In this document: positions 1 to 6,583 of the stretch, one piece after another
Position numbering within the stretch: the first letter of the stretch is position 1
Layout: each line of letters opens with the position of its first letter
Assembly (NCBI RefSeq): GCF_003131185.1
Contig: NZ_QFFU01000018.1
Span: forward strand, 60,275-124,274
Direction of reading: 5' to 3'
Length of the DNA stretch: 64,000 bases
DNA from: Pseudomonas ovata
GTDB lineage: Bacteria > Pseudomonadota > Gammaproteobacteria > Pseudomonadales > Pseudomonadaceae
Made by a program: the position numbers and the translations under genes
The notes under the pieces: model-generated
What the model was told of the DNA's origin: nothing
Seen by the model: the letters and a program-made list of their open reading frames with translations, nothing else
Databases searched by the model: none

Positions 1-54
1 ATTTCCCAAGCGGCTGTAACAAACTGTTACCTTTCAAGCTGCAGACACAAAAAA

Positions 55-79
55 GGCCTGTTTTTTAAAGAAACAGGCC
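55..79 (-). terminator. hairpin, possible intrinsic terminator
   Basis: A 9-bp perfect stem (GGCCTGTTT pairing with AAACAGGCC) is followed, when read on the minus strand, by a run of six T. That is the form of a rho-independent terminator for leftward transcription, although no leftward gene is seen immediately to its right. It may act in both directions between a gene left of the window and the plus-strand gene that follows. The rest of positions 1-237 holds no gene I can support. Confidence 0.45.
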
Positions 80-237
80 GTGATCAAGTGAGCTATGACT
101 GTTAAAAAACAATTAAGTTCCCTAGCAAAAACAGTAACTTAGCGCTTTGTGCGGCAATCGTGTTATTCGTCGGATTTGCATTGCATGAAGCATTTGTTAA
201 TTGCAGGATCGCCTCGTCATCAATCCGAGATTCCTTT

Positions 238-717
238 ATGAAACTCTCCTCGATTCTGTTGTTGTCTCTTTCTCTCGTGACCGGTTCCGCCCTGGCGGGC
301 GGTAACCTGGAAGCGGGCGTTGGTGGTGCATTGGGCGGGGTACTGGGTTCGGTCGTCGGTCAGCAGATCGGCGGCAGCACAGGTTCGGCCATCGGCGCCG
401 GTCTGGGCGGCGCAGCCGGTGGTGCGGTCGGTGCCGATCGCCGTAACCGTACTGAAGCAGCCATCGGTGGCGGCCTGGGCGCAGCGGGCGGCAACGTCGT
501 CGGCCGCAGCGTCGGCGGCAACACCGGCAGCCTGATCGGCGCAGCCGCCGGCGGCGGTGCCGGTGGTGCGCTGGGTAACTACATGGGCAACGAAAGCCGC
601 GACGACGACCGTCGCTACCGTGGCGGCAATGACCGTCGTGAGTACCGTGGCGGCCGCGGCAACCGTGGCAATCATTACGGTCACCGCAAGCACGATCGCC
701 ATTGGCGTCATCGTTAA
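238..717 (+). CDS. glycine-zipper envelope protein
   Basis: A 159-residue protein. The ATG at 238 was chosen because it directly begins a Sec signal peptide (MKLSSILLLSLSLVTGSALA, residues 1-20); an in-frame start at 160 would bury the signal. The mature part is a run of Gly/Ala repeats (GGxLGxxxGxxIGG pattern, about residues 21-125) typical of glycine-zipper 2TM/YMGG-type proteins, followed by an Arg/Asp/Gly/His-rich tail (residues 126-159). Glycine zippers pack membrane helices, so an envelope or outer-membrane-associated structural role is likely, but no specific function can be given. It converges with the thioesterase gene. Confidence 0.8.
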   Translation: MKLSSILLLSLSLVTGSALAGGNLEAGVGGALGGVLGSVVGQQIGGSTGSAIGAGLGGAAGGAVGADRRNRTEAAIGGGLGAAGGNVVGRSVGGNTGSLIGAAAGGGAGGALGNYMGNESRDDDRRYRGGNDRREYRGGRGNRGNHYGHRKHDRHWRHR

Positions 718-748
718 GCCCGGACGCACAACCTGCTGCATAAAGCCC

Positions 749-772
749 ACTGGCCGCTCTCGAGCGGCCAGT
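749..772. terminator. hairpin between convergent genes
   Basis: A perfect 10-bp inverted repeat (ACTGGCCGCT / AGCGGCCAGT) with a CTCG loop lies between the convergent stop codons at 717 and 793. Only weak T-rich sequence follows on either side, so it is a plausible but not classic bidirectional terminator. Confidence 0.6.
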
Positions 773-792
773 CTGGTTTCAGGGCAACGCTT

Positions 793-1221
793 TCAGGACA
801 ACGCTTGCAACGCCTCGCGCAAGGCTTCGGGCAGTGGCGCCGGCTGCTGTGACACACGGTCCACGAACACATGTACGAATCGCCCGGCCGCGCAGGGTTC
901 TGGCTCACCGACCCTGAACACCGCCACGTCGTATTGCACTGAACTGCCGCCAAAACGCGCCACGCGCAGCCCCACTTCGATCAGTTCGGGGTAGGCGATG
1001 GACGCGAAATAGTCACAGGACGAACTCACCACCAGCCCTGCCACCGGGCCGTCGTGAATATCCAGCGCGCCGCGCTCGATCAGCCAGGCATTGATGGCGC
1101 TGTCGAAAAAACCGTAATAGGTGACGTTATTGATGTGGCCGTAGATATCGTTGTCCTGCCAGCGCGTGGTGATGGGCTGGAAGTGACGATAGTGATGGCG
1201 TGCTGGAATCTCTTCAGACAT
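793..1221 (-). CDS. acyl-CoA thioesterase, 4HBT hot-dog family
   Basis: A 142-residue single-domain hot-dog protein. Near the N-terminus (residues 19-35) it carries the pattern RWQDNDIYGHINNVTYY, the Asp-x-x-Gly-His-x-Asn-Asn active-site signature of the 4-hydroxybenzoyl-CoA thioesterase family (YbgC/FadM-like). These enzymes hydrolyse acyl-CoA thioesters in the cytoplasm; substrate chain length cannot be read from the sequence. Length is normal for the family. It is transcribed leftward, divergently from the first of the two sRNA genes. Confidence 0.88.
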   Translation of the reverse strand: MSEEIPARHHYRHFQPITTRWQDNDIYGHINNVTYYGFFDSAINAWLIERGALDIHDGPVAGLVVSSSCDYFASIAYPELIEVGLRVARFGGSSVQYDVAVFRVGEPEPCAAGRFVHVFVDRVSQQPAPLPEALREALQALS

Positions 1222-1300
1222 GGTCCGGGCTCATGAAGACGGCGAAACGGCTGACTACGGTACAGGGACAGAGCGTGTTTGCCGACCGCCCGGGAGTTCA

Positions 1301-1320
1301 TGTATAGCCAAAGGCTTACA
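1301..1320 (+). promoter_or_regulatory. GacA-box-like upstream palindrome, copy 1
   Basis: TGTATAGCCAAAGGCTTACA is an imperfect palindrome (TGTA-T-AGCC-AAA-GGCT-TACA). It resembles the GacA upstream activating sequence (TGTAAG...CTTACA) known from Rsm sRNA promoters. It ends about 57 bases before the inferred transcription start, the usual place for that element. An identical copy stands at the same distance before the second sRNA. Confidence 0.65.
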
Positions 1321-1341
1321 CGCAATAGAGCAACATTGCCC

Positions 1342-1370
1342 TTTGCACACCCTGCGCATAAGCCTATATT
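1342..1370 (+). promoter_or_regulatory. promoter of sRNA copy 1
   Basis: A -35-like TTTGCA (1342-1347) and a -10 box TATATT (1365-1370) are separated by 17 bp. Transcription would begin near 1377. The layout (palindrome, -35, -10) is repeated before the second sRNA. Confidence 0.6.
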
Positions 1371-1376
1371 TGGATC

Positions 1377-1491
1377 CAACCACTGGTGAGCAGGAAGCCC
1401 GCCAGGATCAAGGATGATCGACCATGCCCGGATGCTCCTGACAGGATGTTGGAATGGTCTTGGAACAAGAACCCGCCTCGGCGGGTTTTTT
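1377..1491 (+). ncRNA. rsmX: RsmX-like CsrA/RsmA-sequestering sRNA, copy 1
   Basis: About 115 nt between an inferred start near 1377 and the T-run of a rho-independent terminator (stem ACCCGC/GCGGGT at 1471-1486, T-tract 1486-1491). The transcript has no convincing ORF and carries seven GGA triplets, several in AGGA context (near 1393, 1405, 1412, 1430, 1444, 1451, 1462). Repeated GGA motifs in stem-loops are how RsmX/Y/Z RNAs titrate the translational repressor RsmA/CsrA. The upstream GacA-type box and the length fit rsmX. Family assignment rests on architecture, not a database hit; RsmX rather than RsmY or RsmZ is the less certain part. Confidence 0.72.
1471..1491 (+). terminator. rho-independent terminator of sRNA copy 1
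   Basis: GC-rich stem ACCCGC-CTCG-GCGGGT followed by six T. The same hairpin ends the second sRNA. Confidence 0.85.
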
Positions 1492-1532
1492 ATTGCCTGT
1501 GAAAAAGCAAATGCGAATCAGGCCGATCAGCA

Positions 1533-1552
1533 TGTATAGCCAAAGGCTTACA
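1533..1552 (+). promoter_or_regulatory. GacA-box-like upstream palindrome, copy 2
   Basis: Exactly the same 20-bp palindrome as at 1301, placed 63 bp (64 bp in copy 1) from the start of the -10 box. Conservation of sequence and spacing while the bases between box and promoter differ argues for a bound activator. Confidence 0.65.
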
Positions 1553-1572
1553 CGCATTTAGGATAATCGCTC

Positions 1573-1601
1573 TTTGAAGCCCGTCCGGATACGCATATAT
1601 T
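1573..1601 (+). promoter_or_regulatory. promoter of sRNA copy 2
   Basis: TTTGAA (1573-1578) and TATATT (1596-1601) with 17 bp between them. Transcription would start near 1608. Confidence 0.6.
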
Positions 1602-1607
1602 GGATCC

Positions 1608-1723
1608 AATCCACTGACAAGCAGGACGCGGGTCAGGATCAAGGATGATCAACCATTGCCTGGACGCTGCTGACAGGGAGTTGGAATGGTTTTGGACAAC
1701 AAACCCGCCTCGGCGGGTTTTTT
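1608..1723 (+). ncRNA. rsmX: RsmX-like CsrA/RsmA-sequestering sRNA, copy 2
   Basis: About 116 nt, ending in the same terminator (stem 1703-1718, T-run to 1723). It is clearly homologous to copy 1: the AGGATCAAGGATGATC core, the TTGGAATGGT segment and the terminator are shared, while intervening bases differ with many GGA triplets kept. This is the pattern expected of a tandem duplication under selection for RsmA-binding motifs. It would be expressed from its own promoter and would act in trans by relieving RsmA repression. Confidence 0.72.
1703..1723 (+). terminator. rho-independent terminator of sRNA copy 2
   Basis: ACCCGC-CTCG-GCGGGT stem plus T-run. It also lies downstream of the convergent leftward gene that ends at 1766. 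Confidence 0.85.
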
Positions 1724-1765
1724 ATTGCCTGCGGTAAAGTCAGTGTTCGCGACCGTTGGTCGCTC

Positions 1766-3913
1766 CTACAATTGCTGCAACACGTGCCGGGCATGGCCGG
1801 CATTGATGTAGGTCTGCACCAGTTCGGCCAGCTCATCGATCTGGAGCGTCTTGCCATCACGGCAGAATTTTTCCAGCTTCAGGGTTACCAATCGTTGCTT
1901 GCGGTCAACCTTGGCCCCGGGCTGGAAATACCCACGCCGGGTGATCTCGGGCAAGGGCACCTGTTCTTCCAGGATAAAGCTCAGTTGGGTGCCCTGATGA
2001 ATCTCCAGATTGAAGAGCGCAATGTCCCAGATCGGCACCGGTGTCTTGATATTGGCAAACACCAGGTGATCGGGTGTCAATGACAGTGCAGTCTGGTCGG
2101 CGCGGCGGATCAGGCGCACGGACGAAGGCAGCAAGGAGGCCCCGACCCCGGTGGCGATGAAGCCGACGATCAGCAGCACTTCCTTGGCGTCCGAGGTTTC
2201 CTGCGGCAGAAACAGCGGCGCCAGCAGCGCCACCAGGCCGGCCCCGGTCATCAGGCCGAACAACACGGTCGTCACCCAGCCGTGGATCCTCGCGCCTTCG
2301 TGCAAATGCACCTCGCCTTCGACCCGACCGGCCGTGTCGCGCAGTTGCTGGACCAGCTCGGCATCCTGAACGGCGTAATAGTCGAGAAAGTCCTGGCCCA
2401 GGCGCGCGCACAACCCTGGCGCATCACTGAAATACCCGTGCAGGACGTGCCCGGCCTGCACGGCATCCACAGGCCGCACCCCGCGGCTGATGGCCACCTC
2501 GGTCTCGACCTGCAAGGCCACCAGGCGCTCGCCGTTACAAGGGTGGGTGTCGGAAGGGTGCGGCAGTTGCACCGTCAGGTAGTCGTCGGGCAACACCAGC
2601 GCCTGTTGCGCCAGCTCGTTGAACAGGCTGGCCGGCAGGTCGACCTCCCGGGGCTGTTCGGGATCGGCGGCCATCGCCGGGACCATGCGCGCCTCCAGCC
2701 CCTGGACGAGCAATGGCTCGATGGCGCTGATTCTGACCAGCGCCGAGGCGGCGGCCAGTTGCCCGCCCAGTTGCGCACCGGCCGCATCGGCGGCCAGCTC
2801 GCGCTGGCGGCTCCAGTGGCTCACCGAGTGGTCGAACGACGCCAGGAAATGCAGCCCCAGCATGAAGGACGGCTGCATGATCAAGCGTTGCAGCAGCCCG
2901 CCTTCGACCAGGATATCGACCATCACCGTCATGCTGCGGCCAATGCCGTCGTAGATCGGCAGAAAGCGCAGGCTGTACTCGGTGTCTTCACCGGCGAAAT
3001 GCGCCAGCTCATGACCAATCACCGCACTGACCTCAGCGCTGTCGAGCACCCCCAGGTAGGTGATGGGCACATGCAGCGTGCGCCCGGACAAGCTCGTGCC
3101 GCACGGCTGCAGTTGAACATCACTGGAGGTGACGTAAAAGCCTTCGCTGAGACCGACGACGATATGCTGCGGCGCCAGCGCGCCCAGGCGCTCGGCCAGG
3201 GTGTCGACGAACGCCCACAGGCCCGGGGCCTGCTCGCGACCCACGGCCTGCCCCAGTACCGGCAAGGGCGCCGGCTCGAACATGTGCAGGATGACACGCA
3301 GTTGCCGGATGGCGCGCCACAGCATGTACACACACAGCAGCCCGAATGCCCCGACCACGATCATGACACTGAACCGCACTTGCGACAGCTGGCCGTCAGG
3401 CCACAGGCTCAGGCCTTCGAACCCCATGATGCCCACCACGGCGGCGCTCATGGCCAGGACATGGCCCATCAGCACGTACGGCAGCCGTTGGCTGACCCAG
3501 GTAAAGGTCTGCAGCAGACGCTCACGCGAGTGCGCGGCCCGCGCCGCCGCCCGCGATACCCCCAGCAACCCGATCAAGCCGATCAGCGCCGCCAGCAGGC
3601 TGGTCACCATGACCATGATGGCCAGCCCATGCCGGGCCCTGTCGATCGACAGCTGCGTCTCCAGGTGCGTACTGACCCGCGCCTGGCGCTTCAAGGCCTC
3701 AGGGATCGAGATGCGCTGGGAGCCGACGTCGAGCGTCGCGGTGCTGGAGCGTGCCTGCATGGCAATGAGCGCCGGACGCAGTGTGGTCATTTCGGCCAGC
3801 CGCCTTTCGTGTTCAGCGTCGCTCGACAGGCTGCGCTGCAGCTCCCAGCCGCCCAGCAGCACCAGGCACAAGGGCAGCAGGACCAGAACAGCAATCAGCT
3901 TCAGGTTCTTCAT
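1766..3913 (-). CDS. membrane M48-family zinc metalloprotease
   Basis: A protein of about 715 residues (ATG at 3913; an in-frame GTG at 3922 would add three). An N-terminal hydrophobic segment (about 5-25), more TM segments at about 100-123, 150-170 and 184-205, then the M48 domain with VIGHELAHF (HExxH around residues 298-306) and a downstream RELAADAAG providing the likely third zinc ligand. Two further TM segments follow near 540-590, then a soluble C-terminal domain. M48 proteases of this type (HtpX/Oma1-like) cut membrane or envelope proteins. It is the last gene of a three-gene leftward operon. Whether it processes the operon's first product, serves in envelope quality control, or belongs to the neighbouring T6SS is unknown. 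Confidence 0.82.
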   Translation of the reverse strand: MKNLKLIAVLVLLPLCLVLLGGWELQRSLSSDAEHERRLAEMTTLRPALIAMQARSSTATLDVGSQRISIPEALKRQARVSTHLETQLSIDRARHGLAIMVMVTSLLAALIGLIGLLGVSRAAARAAHSRERLLQTFTWVSQRLPYVLMGHVLAMSAAVVGIMGFEGLSLWPDGQLSQVRFSVMIVVGAFGLLCVYMLWRAIRQLRVILHMFEPAPLPVLGQAVGREQAPGLWAFVDTLAERLGALAPQHIVVGLSEGFYVTSSDVQLQPCGTSLSGRTLHVPITYLGVLDSAEVSAVIGHELAHFAGEDTEYSLRFLPIYDGIGRSMTVMVDILVEGGLLQRLIMQPSFMLGLHFLASFDHSVSHWSRQRELAADAAGAQLGGQLAAASALVRISAIEPLLVQGLEARMVPAMAADPEQPREVDLPASLFNELAQQALVLPDDYLTVQLPHPSDTHPCNGERLVALQVETEVAISRGVRPVDAVQAGHVLHGYFSDAPGLCARLGQDFLDYYAVQDAELVQQLRDTAGRVEGEVHLHEGARIHGWVTTVLFGLMTGAGLVALLAPLFLPQETSDAKEVLLIVGFIATGVGASLLPSSVRLIRRADQTALSLTPDHLVFANIKTPVPIWDIALFNLEIHQGTQLSFILEEQVPLPEITRRGYFQPGAKVDRKQRLVTLKLEKFCRDGKTLQIDELAELVQTYINAGHARHVLQQL

Positions 3914-3977
3914 GGGCTTCACTTGAAAAGCGGCATGAGCCGCACAGGGGCGATGGCCCGTTCATGGAATACAGCGG

Positions 3978-4418
3978 TTACTTTTTCTGTTTGCGCGCCA
4001 GGGTCCGTTGCTCGCGCACCTGCACCATGGCGGCCAGCATGGCCCGGTAGCGGGAGCTGTTGAGTACCAGTAAGGTCAGCAGCGGCAGCAGCACGCCAAC
4101 GATGTACATTGCCTGCGGCACGCCCCGGTGGCCCCAGTTGAAGGCGACCACCAGCAAGCACACCACCATCGCCGCCACCACCGGCCACACGCCCCAGGGG
4201 CGTCCGCGAATGACCAGGAAATTGGCCGAGCACAAGTAGACCGCCAGGCCCAGGTTGGCCATGACCAGGTGCTGTGCGTAGTCGGCCTGTGCCGAAGGGT
4301 ACAGCGCGAACAGCAGGATCAGGGACACTGACAAGGCAAACAGCGCCAGGAAGAAGGCGCTGATGAACACGGGAAAATGCCGGCGCAGGATCGTCAGAAA
4401 GTCCGTGTCCTGCCTCAC
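3978..4418 (-). CDS. small four-TM membrane protein, candidate immunity
   Basis: A 146-residue protein, mostly hydrophobic, with about four predicted membrane spans (near residues 13-38, 48-69, 76-95, 103-122) and a basic C-terminal tail (RTLARKQKK). Its ATG overlaps the stop of the upstream gene by 4 bp (ATGA), so the two are translationally coupled. I do not recognise the family. Small polytopic inner-membrane proteins encoded directly after a gene for a hydrophobic, signal-less protein are the usual arrangement for immunity to pore-forming effectors; this is inference only. Confidence 0.7.
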   Translation of the reverse strand: MRQDTDFLTILRRHFPVFISAFFLALFALSVSLILLFALYPSAQADYAQHLVMANLGLAVYLCSANFLVIRGRPWGVWPVVAAMVVCLLVVAFNWGHRGVPQAMYIVGVLLPLLTLLVLNSSRYRAMLAAMVQVREQRTLARKQKK

Positions 4419-5320
4419 TCGCCCAGCTCCTCATACAGGCCGATCGCATAGCTTTGCACGATGCCGCTGCCGGCCAGTCCGGAGCCAATGCTCAGTGCGT
4501 CCTTGATCGTCACGGCAAACTTCGCCGAGATTTCGGTGGCGCCATAGCGCTTGGGCATGGCGCCGGCCTCTTGCAGCGCCTTGCGCAACTTGGGCGTCAA
4601 GGTCGGGTTCTCGATTTGCAGCAGCTCATCGGTCAGACGCTTGCGCTCCTGCCGGTTGAGATTCTTCAGGCTCTGGAACCAGCTACGCCCGGTCATGGCC
4701 TTGCGCGCATTGAGCAGCTTGGCAACGGTCAGTCCTGCCGCACCCACGCCCGCCAGGGCCACGATATCCAGCGCCTGCGAGATGCCCTGGTACCACTCGT
4801 TGCTGTCGAGCGCGTCGTTGTTGGCCGGGCTGAGCACTTCATTGCCAACCCGTGCAAGGCCGATGCCACACTGCGCAGTACTGGCCGCCGTGGCGGCCAG
4901 CCCCAGCGAGGTGATCACCAGGCTCGCACCGCCGGTAAACGGCACGATGGCCGTACCACCGATGACCGCGATCCAGCCCAGTACGGCGCCGGTGCAGGCC
5001 ATCGTGGCATTGAAACCCTCGTATAGCAGCCGCGATTCGCGCGGGTTGCTCTGCACATGCTGGGCAAACTGCTGCGGCGAAATATTGCGCTGCGCCTCGC
5101 GCACGATGATGCGCTTGGGCTTGAGACTGCACAGCGGGGTGAATTCGCGCAGCGTCACGACATTGAAATCGGCATCGATGTACACCACCCCGGCGCCGAC
5201 GATTGCAGGGTCGGCGTCAATGGCGGCGAACAGCTTGCGGGTATTGATCCTGGCCTCGATCCGTTGCCGGGCCATTACTTGCGAAGGGCTGTTACGCAGC
5301 CCGATCATGACTTCAGACAT
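4415..5320 (-). CDS. unrecognised Gly/Ala-rich hydrophobic protein, candidate pore-forming effector
   Basis: A 301-residue protein without a signal peptide. Residues 1-103 are soluble and mixed. Residues 104-155 form a long hydrophobic Gly/Ala/Thr-rich stretch long enough for a helical hairpin. Residues 181-203 are a further hydrophobic segment, 205-260 a basic helical linker (with NRQERKRLTDELLQIENP), and 264-293 a last amphipathic/hydrophobic stretch. A soluble start followed by hydrophobic hairpins recalls colicin-like or T6SS pore-formers. It heads an operon with a 4-TM protein and an M48 protease beside the T6SS cluster. No catalytic motif is seen, and the function is not established. 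Confidence 0.7.
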   Translation of the reverse strand: MSEVMIGLRNSPSQVMARQRIEARINTRKLFAAIDADPAIVGAGVVYIDADFNVVTLREFTPLCSLKPKRIIVREAQRNISPQQFAQHVQSNPRESRLLYEGFNATMACTGAVLGWIAVIGGTAIVPFTGGASLVITSLGLAATAASTAQCGIGLARVGNEVLSPANNDALDSNEWYQGISQALDIVALAGVGAAGLTVAKLLNARKAMTGRSWFQSLKNLNRQERKRLTDELLQIENPTLTPKLRKALQEAGAMPKRYGATEISAKFAVTIKDALSIGSGLAGSGIVQSYAIGLYEELGE

Positions 5321-5355
5321 GGGTCTTCCTTGAAACGATAAAAACAGACGCCCTG

Positions 5356-5479
5356 GTAGGAGCGCGCTTGCCGGAATGCCGGATCACCGCGGCCGAGTGC
5401 GAAGCGCTCGCAAAATCTCGGAAACGCTGAAAATCTACGACTGCTAACGCAGCCGGTCGCGGGCAGAGCGCGCTCCTAC
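5356..5479. repeat. REPIN-like palindromic element, copy A
   Basis: 124 bp bounded by GTAGGAGCGCGCTTG and its inverted, slightly diverged copy ending CGCGCTCCTAC. The interior carries GCCGAGTGCG and GCTAACGCAGCCGGTCGCGG segments that recur in the four other copies of the window. It occupies most of the gap between two leftward transcription units (5321-5549); nothing else is seen there. Confidence 0.85.
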
Positions 5480-5549
5480 AGGCGCCTATCCGGATCAGGC
5501 GTGAGCCCGGATCAGGCGTCAGCCCGATCGGACATCAGCCTGGATCAGA

Positions 5550-6497
5550 TCACGCCGGGCAAGGCACCGGTGCCCAGTCGCCCACGTCGGGGTTCTTGCA
5601 CATGCTGTTGACCTGGGTCTGACCGGCAGCGGCGACCTGCTTGCCTTGCTCCTGCTTGTCCTTGGCGTCGCGCAGGGACTTCTCGGTGCTGACCGCTTCT
5701 CTTGGCACAACAGGCAGCTTGCCGCCGGATTTCGGGTTCTTGACCGGCGGTTTCTTGCCGCCGTTGCTCGAGGTGGTCACCACTTTCGGCTCTTCGGCTG
5801 CGGCCACGACCACGACGTCGTTACGCTTGACGCCCACTTGCTGCAGGTCGGCCTCGTAGGCCTGGGTGTAGTTGCTCAGGTCTTCGCTGGCGCGGCCGTT
5901 GACGGCGGCGATCAGGTCGTTGGACTCCTTCAGGCCGGCCACGATTTCCGCAAGGCGCTTGCGGCCTTCGGTTTCGTTGATGGTGTTGGCCTTGCGACCC
6001 GACACCAGGCTGGTGAACTCGCGCTGGTAGCACGATTGCGAGGCCTGGGCGTAGGCGGTGCTGCGGTCGATGTCGGCCGAGCTCTTGCTGAAGTCGGTGG
6101 CGTAGGAGGCAATGCGCTGATTGTCATCGGCGATCTGCTTCTGGCGCTCGGTGTAGTAACCGGCCGCACCGCCTACCAGAGCGCCGCCGGCCGCACCGAT
6201 GGCGGCATTGCGGCCGCGATTTTCCTTGTTGCCGGTCAGCACACCGGTCAGCGCACCGCCGACAGCGCCGATCGCAGCACCGGTGACCACCGACTTGGTC
6301 ATGTCCGAGTCGGTCTGGCGCAGGTGCTGCACCGGCTCGTAGCAGCTCGGGTAGTACTCGACCTTGGTGGTCGCGCCAACCTTGGACACCGGGGAGCTGG
6401 CGCAACCGGTCAGCAGGACAGCGCTGAATCCGGCCGTGGCCATCATCAGGGTGCGGCTTTTCACGAAGCTTGCGAGGGGGTTGCGGGACAGGGACAT
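5550..6497 (-). CDS. tagQ: TagQ-like outer-membrane lipoprotein of the T6SS phosphorylation pathway
   Basis: A 315-residue lipoprotein. The ATG at 6497 precedes an N-terminal signal and the lipobox LTGC (acylated Cys at about residue 31); a longer frame to 6587 was rejected because it would bury the signal. A glycine-zipper segment (about residues 70-115) is followed by a helical region and a Lys-rich tail. Its place directly downstream of tagR and tagST matches TagQ of the P. aeruginosa H1-T6SS, which anchors TagR to the outer membrane so the PpkA kinase can be activated. The symbol rests mainly on position and lipoprotein nature; sequence similarity to TagQ was not tested. Confidence 0.72.
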   Translation of the reverse strand: MSLSRNPLASFVKSRTLMMATAGFSAVLLTGCASSPVSKVGATTKVEYYPSCYEPVQHLRQTDSDMTKSVVTGAAIGAVGGALTGVLTGNKENRGRNAAIGAAGGALVGGAAGYYTERQKQIADDNQRIASYATDFSKSSADIDRSTAYAQASQSCYQREFTSLVSGRKANTINETEGRKRLAEIVAGLKESNDLIAAVNGRASEDLSNYTQAYEADLQQVGVKRNDVVVVAAAEEPKVVTTSSNGGKKPPVKNPKSGGKLPVVPREAVSTEKSLRDAKDKQEQGKQVAAAGQTQVNSMCKNPDVGDWAPVPCPA

Positions 6498-6583
6498 GAC
6501 GGCTTCTCTTCTTGAGGTTTCAACCAACCCGGTACGGCCCCATGCCGTCCGGATTTCTTGCGTTGCCTGCTTGCAACGGACAG

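Noticed and set aside
2282..4063. 593-codon plus-strand frame
   Set aside because: Antisense to the M48 protease gene; His/Gln/Arg-rich and without recognisable domain.
4415..5320. NAD synthetase or other enzyme annotation for the hydrophobic protein
   Set aside because: No ATP-pyrophosphatase loop or other enzymatic motif is visible, and the composition is that of a membrane-inserting protein.
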